DNA of 64,000 bases, from the NCBI GenBank assembly GCA_963693305.1, contig OY855903.1, positions 28,255,955 to 28,319,954 on the forward strand, read 5' to 3'. Source of the stretch: Meandrina meandrites (Eukaryota; Cnidaria; Anthozoa; Scleractinia; Meandrinidae). The notes beneath the pieces were generated by a model. That model saw only the letters and a list, made by a program, of their open reading frames with translations. It ran no database searches and had not been told where the DNA came from. Position numbers and translations under genes: made by a program. Shown here piece by piece: positions 34,251 through 42,604 of the stretch. The first letter of the stretch is position 1, and each line of letters begins with the position of its first letter.

Positions 34251-34742
34251 TCAATCCAAATGTTTTATACCTCTGGGTTGTTTCACACCTCTAACAGGTT
34301 GTGGCTCATCAACTTTGTTGATAGGCTCAGGTGTTTTTTTTTTGCTAAATGCGGCCTTGAGCTCTTCACGTTTGTAATAAATCCCAATCAGTGAAACGAC
34401 TATGCTGATAACACCAATCCATTGGGTGGTGCTGAGACTGCTATTATCAACTTTGGTACTCTTTGGGCTTTCGTCTGCAATAGGCGGGTCTGACTCAGAA
34501 ACCGGGGGATCAGCAACTGAGTTGCTACCCTTTGCCTTGTTGTTTGCGGCAGCCTCAGCTGCAGCTTTTTTCAGTTGTTCACGGGCCAGCCGCGTTCTTT
34601 CAGCAACCAATTTGCCAGCAGCCACACGCTTGGGATTTTTTACGCGCTGCGGGGCTGTAGTTGGAGTTGGAGTTGTTGCTTGCTGTGTTATATCGACCTG
34701 TTGTTGCGGGGTTTCGACCTGCTCGGATTGTTCGGTTGACAT
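34251..34742 (-). CDS. Basic/proline-rich single-pass membrane protein (163 aa)
   Basis: A Gln/Thr/Pro-rich N-terminus (1-35), a Lys/Arg/Ala-rich helix (KRVAAGKLVAERTRLAREQL, about 39-58), a polar linker, one transmembrane helix (WIGVISIVVSLIGIYY, about 108-123) and a basic tail are visible. The linker residues SNSVAD are encoded by a palindrome (34504-34530) found again near the ATPase gene, and a second palindrome lies in the tail codons. The basic helix could bind DNA (inference). Confidence 0.7.
   Translation of the reverse strand: MSTEQSEQVETPQQQVDITQQATTPTPTTAPQRVKNPKRVAAGKLVAERTRLAREQLKKAAAEAAANNKAKGSNSVADPPVSESDPPIADESPKSTKVDNSSLSTTQWIGVISIVVSLIGIYYKREELKAAFSKKKTPEPINKVDEPQPVRGVKQPRGIKHLD
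34308..34323. repeat. Palindrome ATCAAC-TTT-GTTGAT in coding sequence
   Basis: It lies in frame in the tail codons of the 163-aa protein, far from any start, so not every copy is a promoter site. Confidence 0.55.
34504..34530. repeat. 27 bp palindromic repeat, copy in coding sequence
   Basis: GGGGGATCAGCAACTGAGTT and seven further bases; AGCAACT-G-AGTTGCT forms the arms. It is translated as SNSVAD in the 163-aa protein. Copies recur at 36001-36024 and, inverted, at 36121-36147. Confidence 0.75.
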
Positions 34743-34775
34743 TATATGTTAAGCAAATAAAAAATTATTAAGCAA

Positions 34776-35339
34776 TTATTCAGAATTTGTCTGCAAATGT
34801 TCAGTAGTTGGTGAGGAATGCTCAGGAATTTCTTCTAATTTTGTTTTGTCATTTTTCTCCAAATGAATGTGCTTCGCCGTTATCAAGGCAGCAGAAATAG
34901 GAGCAAGAAATTTCCCATATTTCAAAGAGAGCCCGCCGACAAAATCTGTCATTTCTTTGTTTATAATGAAGTCTCCTTTTAGTTCTTTTTTCATGGCATC
35001 AACGTCATCTATTTCAATAACCATTTGCAGGCCTCTTGTCACAAGCGTAAGCAGGTTGTCAACCATGCTTTCGGTTGTCTTGCTGCCAACGAAGGTTTCA
35101 TATCTCTTGTAGTACTTTTCAACTTCTTTATCAGTCAAGCGTTTCAACTGCTCATGTGTTAATTGCACTCCGATGGCCTCTTTGGATTTGCCTGTTGATA
35201 CAAGCACGGCCAGCTGCTCACGAAGGGAAGGAATGTTAGGTCCGGATAGCAACTGTGGCACAAGGCTACTATCAGCCGGGCTGCTTGATGGCTCAGCTTC
35301 CAGTAGGTTTATAACTTCTGCGAACTCTTGTTCAGCCAT
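34776..35339 (-). CDS. Helical Polinton protein of unknown function (187 aa)
   Basis: The core has LTHEQLKRLTDKEVEKYYKR (about 60-80), then SKTTESMVDNLLTLVTRGLQ and a C-terminal weakly hydrophobic helix (LAPISAALITAKHI). It is mostly alpha-helical with an acidic end. It resembles proteins I know from cnidarian Polintons, but no function is established. It sits between the ATPase and the 163-aa gene on the same strand with short spacers. Confidence 0.7.
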   Translation of the reverse strand: MAEQEFAEVINLLEAEPSSSPADSSLVPQLLSGPNIPSLREQLAVLVSTGKSKEAIGVQLTHEQLKRLTDKEVEKYYKRYETFVGSKTTESMVDNLLTLVTRGLQMVIEIDDVDAMKKELKGDFIINKEMTDFVGGLSLKYGKFLAPISAALITAKHIHLEKNDKTKLEEIPEHSSPTTEHLQTNSE

Positions 35340-35389
35340 GTTTATATACTATATACAACTTTTATTTTTTTAATTCAAAATTATCAACT

Positions 35390-35406
35390 TATCAACTTAG
35401 TTGATA
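35390..35406. repeat. Palindrome at the ATPase stop codon
   Basis: TATCAAC-TTA-GTTGATA overlaps the ATPase stop (35392) and lies about 50 nt upstream of the next gene's ATG (35339). Confidence 0.6.
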
Positions 35407-35994
35407 TGATAATCCGTAGGGGTAGCGAAGCGAGAACACAAGATAAGAGAACTTCCGCTCTTTCAGCTTTGAAATCAGATTTTTGTACTCATCGTGGGAG
35501 AGTTCGCCGGCGTAATCTTCAAAGATTGCCTTCGTAGTTTTGGCTGAGGGAGTGTAAAATAAAACGATAGCCGCCACGTTTTCCCTGAAGGAAGGTGTTA
35601 TGCTGGTTATCTTCTGGGTCAGCACCCAAACGCTGATGCCGATATGTCGAGCGGAAAAGCCAAGATTCACCAGCTGGCCTGTGCGCCCTTTCACATCTTT
35701 TGAGGCTGCGCAGTCATCAAGGATTATGAGCGTGTTGGTGCCCTCAAACAGCCAGCTCACGATCTTCAACCAACTTTCAACCTCGTGCTGCTTGCATATT
35801 ATTATAAACATTCTTGGATCATTTTCACCAATTCGGTAGTAGGTCTTGTTGTGCGCGAATGTTGGGCAGATAAGCACAATGTAGTCAAACTTGCCGCGGA
35901 AAGGGCCATAGATCTGGTCAACCACATACCTCGATTTGCCTGAATTTGTCGGCCCCACAATCAGAGCGTTAAAGGGTATCTTGCTCGGATCCAT
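35392..35994 (-). CDS. atp: DNA-packaging ATPase, FtsK/HerA (A32-like) type (200 aa)
   Basis: Walker A is GPTNSGKS (residues 14-21 from this start), Walker B is TLIILDDCA, and a conserved Gln follows in WVLTQKIT. This is the genome-packaging motor of Polintons and related viruses. I chose the ATG at 35994 because the longer frame from 36027 begins inside a palindromic repeat (36003-36024) also found elsewhere; the longer start is possible. The stop codon region is itself a palindrome (35390-35406). Confidence 0.92.
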   Translation of the reverse strand: MDPSKIPFNALIVGPTNSGKSRYVVDQIYGPFRGKFDYIVLICPTFAHNKTYYRIGENDPRMFIIICKQHEVESWLKIVSWLFEGTNTLIILDDCAASKDVKGRTGQLVNLGFSARHIGISVWVLTQKITSITPSFRENVAAIVLFYTPSAKTTKAIFEDYAGELSHDEYKNLISKLKERKFSYLVFSLRYPYGLSYQLS

Positions 35995-36002
35995 GGTGGG
36001 GG

Positions 36003-36024
36003 TATCAGCAACTGAGTTGCTATC
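36003..36024. promoter_or_regulatory. 27 bp palindromic repeat, copy upstream of ATPase
   Basis: TATCAGCAACTGAGTTGCTA lies 8 nt upstream of the ATPase ATG at 35994. Confidence 0.6.
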
Positions 36025-36120
36025 CACACCCCGCTATAAGAAACTTTGTTGCTATTCTATTAGTACTGTACAAAATCTAATTGCATTTCTAAAATATTCA
36101 TCAGCCACCCAAGGGGGTGT

Positions 36121-36147
36121 GGGTAGCAACTCAGTTGCTGATCCCCC
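36121..36147. repeat. 27 bp palindromic repeat, inverted copy
   Basis: It is the exact reverse complement of 34504-34530, located between the ATPase gene and the capsid candidate's stop at 36149. Confidence 0.75.
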
Positions 36148-36148
36148 A

Positions 36149-37408
36149 CTAGTACTGCACAGATTCTAATTGTCTTTTTAATATATTCATCTGCGCGTCA
36201 CTGATGACATAAATGTGGCATCTAACTTTGTCATTGCCAGAGCCGCTTGCATTCCTCTCAAGCTCCAGCTGTACTCCATCCTTTGTGTTTACAAGTCGCG
36301 TGCCGCTTCCGTGCATAGAGTGATCAGCCATGGAACGCAGATCGATCATAACCCCGAACTTGTTATCTGCATAAAACTTTGTTGGATTCATGTGCTGTGT
36401 TTTGTTTTTGGATTTTAGAAAGAAGCGTTTGACCTCCTCCCAAATATCAATTCCTTCAAGTCCGTTGTTGTACAGCCTGTTGGGCGAGCCGTTCACTGTG
36501 ACACTAATTTTCGTTAGGTCTGGGTTAAAGTAATTTTCTGCCTGCCTTGTGCCAGCAACATAGGGCTCGACAAACAGTAGCAAAATGCCTTTGAGGGACC
36601 TTCTCTGCGGGTTAACTCTGAGATTCAGACTTGTGTCTGTTGCTTTGACAAAGGTAACCACTTCGTCACGCTGGATGTGGTCATACGCAAATTCGTTTCC
36701 ATTTGTGTACTCGCTGAGGGCTTCATCTGCCAGTGTTTTGCTTCTTATCATCTCGTACTCCAGCTGGACGTTTTTCAGCTTGTATTCCAGTTTTGTTTTA
36801 TCGGAGCCTCTGACAACCTGAGAAGCTGGCGCAAGTGTCAGTTCGAACACAAGATCGTTGTATAGAGCCTGCGGATAAAAGGTCCCGTGGTCGTTCAAAA
36901 TCTGGTGGTCAAGTCGTATCCTGTATTTTGATCCGTAAATCCCGTTCAGTTTGTTTTCCGAATCGACGCCTGTGGTCTGCTTGTCACCCGCGTTTGAGCG
37001 AATTTTGTTGAGGCCCACACTCTGGATTCCATCTTGCAACATGTTGTCGCGCTCCTCCTGTGATAGAAAGAGATCCTCGAATATCTTGTAAATGTCATAA
37101 CCAACTGTGTCCTGCAGGATTGTGCCAGAGTACTTTACAACAAGTTTTTCAACTAGCGCCCGTCCAACATTGTCGACAAGAAAGTTGTTGGCATGACCTC
37201 CACTCAAATCGATGTTGAAGCGCAGCGCAAGTGAACCAGGAACAATGACCTCGTTTTCATTCAGCTTGGGAACCGAAACATAAAGCGTTTCCTCTGGTTT
37301 GGCTTCTGTGGGGTTGAAAGTGATTCGTTTTACCGCGCGCTCCGCTCTTAGAGCGCCAAGAGTTTTCTCACTGCGTGTTGGCCGAAGGTTTTCCTGTACA
37401 CCGTCCAT
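36149..37408 (-). CDS. Capsid protein candidate, major capsid (hexon-like) (419 aa)
   Basis: The features are beta-rich: NNFLVDNVGRALVEKLVVKY (about 75-94), DIYKIFEDLFLS, RIRLDHQIL, YNDLVFELTLAP (about 185-196), and a second half with GILLLFVEPY, NPDLTKISVTVNG and NRLYNNG. This pattern and length fit the double jelly-roll major capsid protein of Polinton/adintovirus elements. It is the first gene of the leftward block and is followed by the ATPase. I am fairly sure it is structural, less sure it is the major rather than another capsid protein. A structure prediction would settle it. Confidence 0.65.
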   Translation of the reverse strand: MDGVQENLRPTRSEKTLGALRAERAVKRITFNPTEAKPEETLYVSVPKLNENEVIVPGSLALRFNIDLSGGHANNFLVDNVGRALVEKLVVKYSGTILQDTVGYDIYKIFEDLFLSQEERDNMLQDGIQSVGLNKIRSNAGDKQTTGVDSENKLNGIYGSKYRIRLDHQILNDHGTFYPQALYNDLVFELTLAPASQVVRGSDKTKLEYKLKNVQLEYEMIRSKTLADEALSEYTNGNEFAYDHIQRDEVVTFVKATDTSLNLRVNPQRRSLKGILLLFVEPYVAGTRQAENYFNPDLTKISVTVNGSPNRLYNNGLEGIDIWEEVKRFFLKSKNKTQHMNPTKFYADNKFGVMIDLRSMADHSMHGSGTRLVNTKDGVQLELERNASGSGNDKVRCHIYVISDAQMNILKRQLESVQY

Positions 37409-37469
37409 TATTACAAAGAATATAAAATATTCAATTAAAAAATTTCAATTGTTAATATAAAATAACTCC

Positions 37470-37520
37470 ATCAACTTTGTTAAATAGAAACATAGTTTCT
37501 GCTTTTCAACTTTGTTGATA
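37470..37520. promoter_or_regulatory. Divergent promoter region with two palindromes
   Basis: ATCAACTTTGTTAAAT (37470, one arm decayed) and TTCAACTTTGTTGATA (37505-37520) lie in the 116 bp between the divergent 419-aa and 458-aa genes. The second ends 4 nt before the 458-aa ATG. Confidence 0.55.
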
Positions 37521-37524
37521 TTCG

Positions 37525-38901
37525 ATGGCAGAAGGTGGCGATTTTGCTATAGAACAACCAGAACTTGACAAGGATCTTGACAATAAAAATGGTGATGATC
37601 AATATGATTTTAATGTTGATACTGAGATAGACACAAGTCAGCCGCTATTTCCGCCTGAAGCAGAATCCACACGCTATGGTGAACAAATTGAATTGCACGA
37701 ACTGAGCGGACTTCCAGAAACATCATTTGATGAAGATATACCTTTGTTGGGTGGCTTTATTCATCAAGATGACAAACCAGCACTTCTTGAAAGAGCAAGA
37801 GATTTTATTAAAAGGAAGTTTCCAAGAGTTGACTTCGGGAAATTAGGCCCAATCGGTTTCAGCAAAAAGCCTGGCAATGACACTACAATCGTTTCATTTG
37901 GAACAAGGGGTGGCGAGACTGAAATTTTCAGAAAAGATGGGAAAGGTCTTCTCCAAAAATTTAAAGACAAGTTCAAAACATCACTTGGTCCAGAAGCTGA
38001 ATCTCTGATTGCTCAAGACAATGATGAAATAAGAGAAAACCGGCAGAGATTAAGAGAAGCTGAAAAAGAACTCAGAGATGCAGAAAAACTCGCCTCTGAA
38101 AGAGAAAAAGCCGCCCAAGAAGTGCAAGATCTTAGAATAAGAATTGAGCGAACTCAAGCCAGTATTGAACAACTGGGGTCAAACGTTGAAAGTGAATCAG
38201 AACTGCGGAGACTGCAGCAACTGAAAAAAAATCTTCAAAATGATTTTGAAAACGCAAAAACAGAGGTGGCGGCTCTTGAGAAAAAAGCTAAAACCAAAGC
38301 CAAAGAACAAACCAGGGTCGACCAACTTAGAGCAAGCCTGGCGGCCAAAGAGAGCGAAAGAAACACAATGGAAGCGAGGCTTAACGACACAAGAACGTTA
38401 GATGAGCTGAAAGAACAAGAAGCAGAACTGCAGCGCCAAAATGAGGAAGATCAGGCTGTTATCGACGATGAAAACACATCACCTTCTGATAAACAAGCTG
38501 CCGAAGGAAGAGTAGCGGAAAGACAAGAGGAGCTTGCTCGTTTGCAAACGCAGATTGATGAAAAAGAAAGAGCGCTTCCACTTCGTGAGAGGGTAAAGGA
38601 GATATTCAAAAAATATGGTGTGACCGTTACGGCTATCGTTCTTGCTGCCGGGGTCACAATTGGTGCTGTCATTGGGGCTATTACAAACGCTTTGAGAGCC
38701 ACCGGTAAAGCGTTGGGAAAAGGTCTAAAAGATATTGGCTCAAAGATTGCATCAGCTCTGCCAGGTCTTATTGGCTCAATTGTGAGCTTTCTTTTCAAAG
38801 CCGCCGGTCAAGCTATCGGTTTTCTTGCTGAGCACACCTGGCTGATTATTTTGGCTGTGGTTGCCTTTCTTGTAGAAAAATACATAAAGAAGCGGCGTTA
38901 A
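37525..38901 (+). CDS. Coiled-coil membrane-anchored structural protein candidate (458 aa)
   Basis: An acidic N-terminus (1-50) is followed by a globular stretch (KLGPIGFSKKPG, about 110-120), a long Glu/Lys/Arg coiled coil (about 160-360), and a hydrophobic C-terminal third with several Gly/Ala-rich membrane-active segments and a final helix (TWLIILAVVAFLVEKYI). It resembles a virion or membrane-remodelling protein; no catalytic motif is seen. It diverges from the capsid candidate across a 116 bp spacer holding two palindromes, one 4 nt from its ATG. It overlaps the convergent 587-aa gene by 4 bp. Confidence 0.75.
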   Translation: MAEGGDFAIEQPELDKDLDNKNGDDQYDFNVDTEIDTSQPLFPPEAESTRYGEQIELHELSGLPETSFDEDIPLLGGFIHQDDKPALLERARDFIKRKFPRVDFGKLGPIGFSKKPGNDTTIVSFGTRGGETEIFRKDGKGLLQKFKDKFKTSLGPEAESLIAQDNDEIRENRQRLREAEKELRDAEKLASEREKAAQEVQDLRIRIERTQASIEQLGSNVESESELRRLQQLKKNLQNDFENAKTEVAALEKKAKTKAKEQTRVDQLRASLAAKESERNTMEARLNDTRTLDELKEQEAELQRQNEEDQAVIDDENTSPSDKQAAEGRVAERQEELARLQTQIDEKERALPLRERVKEIFKKYGVTVTAIVLAAGVTIGAVIGAITNALRATGKALGKGLKDIGSKIASALPGLIGSIVSFLFKAAGQAIGFLAEHTWLIILAVVAFLVEKYIKKRR

Positions 38902-40661
38902 CGCATAAAAGCGTAAATCAAAGCCGCAACACCTACCGCGGTAACAGCAATAGCTGCTTTGTTATTTTCGTGTGTTTCAGTGCCACCTACATCTTTTACT
39001 GGCTCATCAGGCTGAGGTGTTTGTTCTTCAGTCTCGGGCCTATTTTTTTCAGGCTGCATTGCTTCCTTGTGTATCGGGTTTGAGGGGTGGCTGTTTGGTG
39101 GGTTTATCTTTGTTGGTCCTCCTGCCATCAGCTTTAGCGCTGCTTTTTTTGTGCCCTTATTTACTTCGTCGTTAACCCCTAGCTTCATACCTGGTATAGC
39201 TTGTTTTAGCTGGTTGTTGTAACCAATTACACTTTCTGTATTTATCACCATCCGCGCAGGCATCAGCCATGCACCTGGACACACAGCAAAGTTAAGCCTC
39301 ACCTTTGCCTCGTCGACTGCAAGTTGGTACCTTTGAACTGACTTTGCCAGATCCGGTTGCCTTATTGAGTCTTCTACTAAAACAAGGAACTCACTTTGCG
39401 CTTCCTTTGCGCGCCCTCCTGACCCCAGAATGCTACTTCTAACGTTTACCTGTGAACCCAAAACACAGTAAACGAACGCCTCTATCGACTGGTTTATTCG
39501 CGACAAACCCGCCTGCGTTAGACCTTCTGCTACATTTGGACAAAACCAGTCTGCCTGTCCGTAGGCAGCGTCATCTGGCTCGATATAATAAATCAAGTTA
39601 CCTTTTGAGCCTGATCCACCTTCGTCTGAGAACTTTTTTGACCCCCCGGGGTAAATGTCTCCCTCTTCTTTAGACGGTCCAATGTTTGACACATATATGT
39701 AAACGCTTCCCAGGCCGTGGTTTGCGCCTCTTGTAAAACGAAAATCGCTTGACGGGTCGACTCCGAACTCATTGCATATTCTTTTGTATGAAGCCACGTC
39801 GTATTTGTTGTTAATCTGGTCAAAAGTAGGGTCGCCAGGCAAAGCGCTTATGCTTTGTATTCCCCCCATCTGAAACAATATTCGCCTGACAGTAAAATAT
39901 ATATGGAACTTGTAAAAAGCTCGCACATTCTCTGGCATAGCATAGTTGTTATCGAAAATTTCGCGACTTATACCACAGCCCGTTGTCGCACACCAGACAG
40001 CAAAATTCAGCTGCTGTGGCCAATATCTCATATTTGGGCCGGCTAGCCATGTTTTTGACTCTTTCCCTGAATGGTGGGTGAGTTTGGTTTTTTGAAATAC
40101 CTCTCTGAACTTTGTTGTGAAATACTGGTCCGGTGTTACGTAAATATTCAGTTGGTTATTAAATATTTTTTTCAAACTCGGGGCGGCATCGTGAAAGCCA
40201 ACAGCAGGGATGGGCAAAGAGTCACCTTTTAAACCACTTGGTGTAAGCTGTTGTGGGAACCCTTCTGATGATTGGCTAACACCCAGCGCACTTTTCATTT
40301 CCGGGCTCCAATATTTGCTGTCTGAACCAAAAACGTCTATCAAATGGCCTGGCCCTGCTTTGAAATAAATTTCTGAGGTTGCTGTGTGGTCTTTGGTGAA
40401 ATCGGTCTGTGGCTCAAACTTTGATTTATCAGCATTCGGGTATTTTGCATTAAAAGTTTTCCATGCCTTTTGTTCTGCTACTTTGGCAATGCTGATAGCT
40501 TCTGGTGTCTGGATCCATTTTAGAAGCGCAGATGCGCTGCTGTGCTGTGAGGGCTGAGGGGCCTTGTCTTTTGCTGCATCAGCTTTCGCTGCACTTTTGG
40601 TTCTTTGCTGCCTCGAATAAGCATTCAACCATCCTCCACCACCGGTCCATTCATTATCCAT
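38898..40661 (-). CDS. Large Polinton protein with C-terminal membrane anchor (587 aa)
   Basis: A basic, low-complexity N-terminus (1-50), a long folded region with aromatic clusters (NMRYWPQQLNFAVWCATTG, about 210-230; YKFHIYFTVRRILFQMGG) and a Pro/Glu linker precede one C-terminal helix (AAIAVTAVGVAALIYAFM). I know such proteins from cnidarian elements but not their role. A surface or internal virion protein is plausible. Its length is close to some Polinton major capsid proteins, so it is the main alternative for that role. Confidence 0.7.
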   Translation of the reverse strand: MDNEWTGGGGWLNAYSRQQRTKSAAKADAAKDKAPQPSQHSSASALLKWIQTPEAISIAKVAEQKAWKTFNAKYPNADKSKFEPQTDFTKDHTATSEIYFKAGPGHLIDVFGSDSKYWSPEMKSALGVSQSSEGFPQQLTPSGLKGDSLPIPAVGFHDAAPSLKKIFNNQLNIYVTPDQYFTTKFREVFQKTKLTHHSGKESKTWLAGPNMRYWPQQLNFAVWCATTGCGISREIFDNNYAMPENVRAFYKFHIYFTVRRILFQMGGIQSISALPGDPTFDQINNKYDVASYKRICNEFGVDPSSDFRFTRGANHGLGSVYIYVSNIGPSKEEGDIYPGGSKKFSDEGGSGSKGNLIYYIEPDDAAYGQADWFCPNVAEGLTQAGLSRINQSIEAFVYCVLGSQVNVRSSILGSGGRAKEAQSEFLVLVEDSIRQPDLAKSVQRYQLAVDEAKVRLNFAVCPGAWLMPARMVINTESVIGYNNQLKQAIPGMKLGVNDEVNKGTKKAALKLMAGGPTKINPPNSHPSNPIHKEAMQPEKNRPETEEQTPQPDEPVKDVGGTETHENNKAAIAVTAVGVAALIYAFMR

Positions 40662-40694
40662 TATTTAAACAAAATATTTTTCTCTAATTATAAA

Positions 40695-41366
40695 ATGGTT
40701 ATTCTTACTGTTGTTACAAAAGAAAATCCACATACGGTCTATTTTGAACCCCAGCCTATTCAAAAACCAAGCTATATCCGGCTATTAAGTTGTTCTCTTT
40801 ACAATTCGTGGTTTAACTTAAAGGAAGAGGGGACAATTACTTTGTTAGATGATGACAAAAAGCCTTTCAAAGTTACTTTTTTGCCGGGCCATTATACACT
40901 CGATGCTTTGGCGATTGAAATCAGAAACAGTTTAAACAAACATAGGGTCCCATTGCAAACAGATATTAATACTATCGTTGGCCAGCTTGTAATCACAAAT
41001 CCACAGTTTAAAAAGATTGTTATTGATTCCAATTTAGGCAATTTACTCAATTTAAACTCTTTTACATTGGGATTTAAAACGTTCATAAAAAAGCTGAATT
41101 CCGAAACGACCTATTACATTCATTGCGACCTACTTGACAAAGAACAGAATCTGTTAAATGGCAAACCGTCTACTGTTTTACAAACTTTTGACATAACGGG
41201 AAAACCTTTTGAAAAAGTTTTTTATCAAAGCAGCCCACAACATGTCTTACGCGATGTTTCTGCTGATAAGCATATCTCAAATATGACAATTTCTGTCAGG
41301 GACCAAAATAATAATCTATTTGACTTTAACGGCTTTCCTCTTCAGTTTCAAATTGAAATTAATTGA
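40695..41366 (+). CDS. Minor capsid (penton-like) protein candidate (223 aa)
   Basis: I chose the ATG at 40695 because upstream codons overlap the neighbour's start region. The chain is beta-rich, and its C-terminus (ISVRDQNNNLFDFNGFPLQF) looks like the final strand of single jelly-roll minor capsid proteins, where a DQ-x-N-x-L-x-DF motif recurs. The membrane-protein gene follows after 28 bp on the same strand, so they may share a transcript. Confidence 0.55.
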   Translation: MVILTVVTKENPHTVYFEPQPIQKPSYIRLLSCSLYNSWFNLKEEGTITLLDDDKKPFKVTFLPGHYTLDALAIEIRNSLNKHRVPLQTDINTIVGQLVITNPQFKKIVIDSNLGNLLNLNSFTLGFKTFIKKLNSETTYYIHCDLLDKEQNLLNGKPSTVLQTFDITGKPFEKVFYQSSPQHVLRDVSADKHISNMTISVRDQNNNLFDFNGFPLQFQIEIN

Positions 41367-41394
41367 ACAAGAAAATAATTTTGTAAATATAACC

Positions 41395-41952
41395 ATGGCA
41401 TCCAACGTATTACCAAGTGCCCCAGATTATAAAGAAACAGAAACACAGACACTCTATCCAGTTCTGCCAACTCAACCAGATAACAATTTTCGTATGCGGA
41501 AAGCCAATGAAGTTTTAAAAGATTTAAGTGACGAAGTTTCACATTATAGGCTTGTTGCCAAAAAATATAAAAGAACTAAAACCATTATCAACTATGCTAG
41601 CTTTTCTGCTGGCGGTATTAGTGGTTTTCTATCCGCAGGTGGAGTAGCAGCTGCTTTTACAGGCATTGGAATTCCTGCGGCAATACCTATTGGTTGTGTT
41701 GCCTCTTTATTTGGGCTAACAGCTGCTGGGCTAACCTGTTTTTACAAAAAGCTTGAGCCCAAACTTATCAAACACTGCAAAATCATGACACTGGCTATGT
41801 CAAAATGCGATACTGTCAACCGCATACTGTCAAAATCACTCATTGACGGAAAAATCAGCGATTCTGAGTTTCAAAGCATTCTTGATGAAAAACAGAGCTA
41901 TCTCGCTCCGCACCAACTATCATACCAAGATTTCTTGAAGCACTCGTCGTAA
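41395..41952 (+). CDS. Two-helix membrane protein with PSAP and LYPVL motifs (185 aa)
   Basis: The start at 41395 removes upstream codons that overlap the previous gene. The N-terminus has PSAP (7-10) and LYPVL (20-24), the two best-known ESCRT late-domain types (Tsg101 and ALIX binding). A charged helix, two hydrophobic segments (about 63-85 and 92-112, Gly/Ala-rich, turn GIPAAIPIG) and a Cys/Lys-rich C-terminal helix follow. A role in membrane association or exit is inferred. Its 3' end overlaps the convergent 110-aa gene by 55 bp. Confidence 0.75.
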   Translation: MASNVLPSAPDYKETETQTLYPVLPTQPDNNFRMRKANEVLKDLSDEVSHYRLVAKKYKRTKTIINYASFSAGGISGFLSAGGVAAAFTGIGIPAAIPIGCVASLFGLTAAGLTCFYKKLEPKLIKHCKIMTLAMSKCDTVNRILSKSLIDGKISDSEFQSILDEKQSYLAPHQLSYQDFLKHSS

Positions 41953-42230
41953 TCATTTTCATCATAAATAGGATAGCCGAGATAGTGTCTGACTCCATTT
42001 CTTTTGCACAGATTACAGAGATAATTTCGCATGCAATGACCGCATTTATAACAAAATAAGACCTTTACAATTTGTTCATTGTGATCGCAAACAGGTGCTT
42101 CTTTGATTGCAGCTTTCACCTCGTCCCAGCCAAGAGCTTTTCGCTCTCTGAGTTTTATTTTAATATACTCTTTATAAATTATTTCACGAATTTCTGGTGG
42201 AAGTGCTTGTATCAGTTCAATTATATCCAT
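41898..42230 (-). CDS. F-box-like plus Cys-rich zinc-binding protein (110 aa)
   Basis: The N-terminus (IIELIQALPPEIREIIYKEY) resembles an F-box helix pattern (LPPEI). The middle has CYKCGHCMRNYLCNLC, a clear zinc cluster, then DHN upstream and a Tyr/Cys-rich end. An adaptor that redirects host ubiquitin ligase is possible, but this is inference from a short motif. Confidence 0.65.
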   Translation of the reverse strand: MDIIELIQALPPEIREIIYKEYIKIKLRERKALGWDEVKAAIKEAPVCDHNEQIVKVLFCYKCGHCMRNYLCNLCKRNGVRHYLGYPIYDENDYDECFKKSWYDSWCGAR

Positions 42231-42238
42231 TTATACCC

Positions 42239-42604
42239 TTATGCCACGTCTTTAAATAGGACTTTATCTATGTAGTTTGCCAGCTGCCTGTCTTTGTACT
42301 GCTGTTGTTTTTCCATTTCTTTTTCCCATTCTTCCGCCGTGGAGGGGGTAAATCCTTTTTTCTTCCCCTTTGACATTTGCAGCGCCCCGTCTTCGAAAAA
42401 TACTTTATCTATGATGCTGGCCAGCTCCCTGTTTTTGTACCGCTTTTGTTTTTCCATTTCTTTTGCCCATTCTTCATCCGTGTATGGGATACGTTGGTTT
42501 AGACATTTCTTGATTATCATCCCCCCTATCCACGCGTACTCCGTTTCTTGTTCTTGCTGTATCATCACGTCTAGCACCTCTTTTAGCTTTTTTTGCGCTG
42601 CCAT
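42239..42604 (-). CDS. Right-terminal protein with internal duplication (121 aa)
   Basis: Two repeats of about 31 residues (EEWAKEMEKQKRYKNRELA and EEWEKEMEKQQQYKDRQLA, each followed by IDKV) make up most of the chain; it is helical and charged. The start codon lies inside the right TIR, mirroring the polymerase at the left end, so both terminal genes share the same promoter sequence. No known domain is seen. Confidence 0.7.
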   Translation of the reverse strand: MAAQKKLKEVLDVMIQQEQETEYAWIGGMIIKKCLNQRIPYTDEEWAKEMEKQKRYKNRELASIIDKVFFEDGALQMSKGKKKGFTPSTAEEWEKEMEKQQQYKDRQLANYIDKVLFKDVA

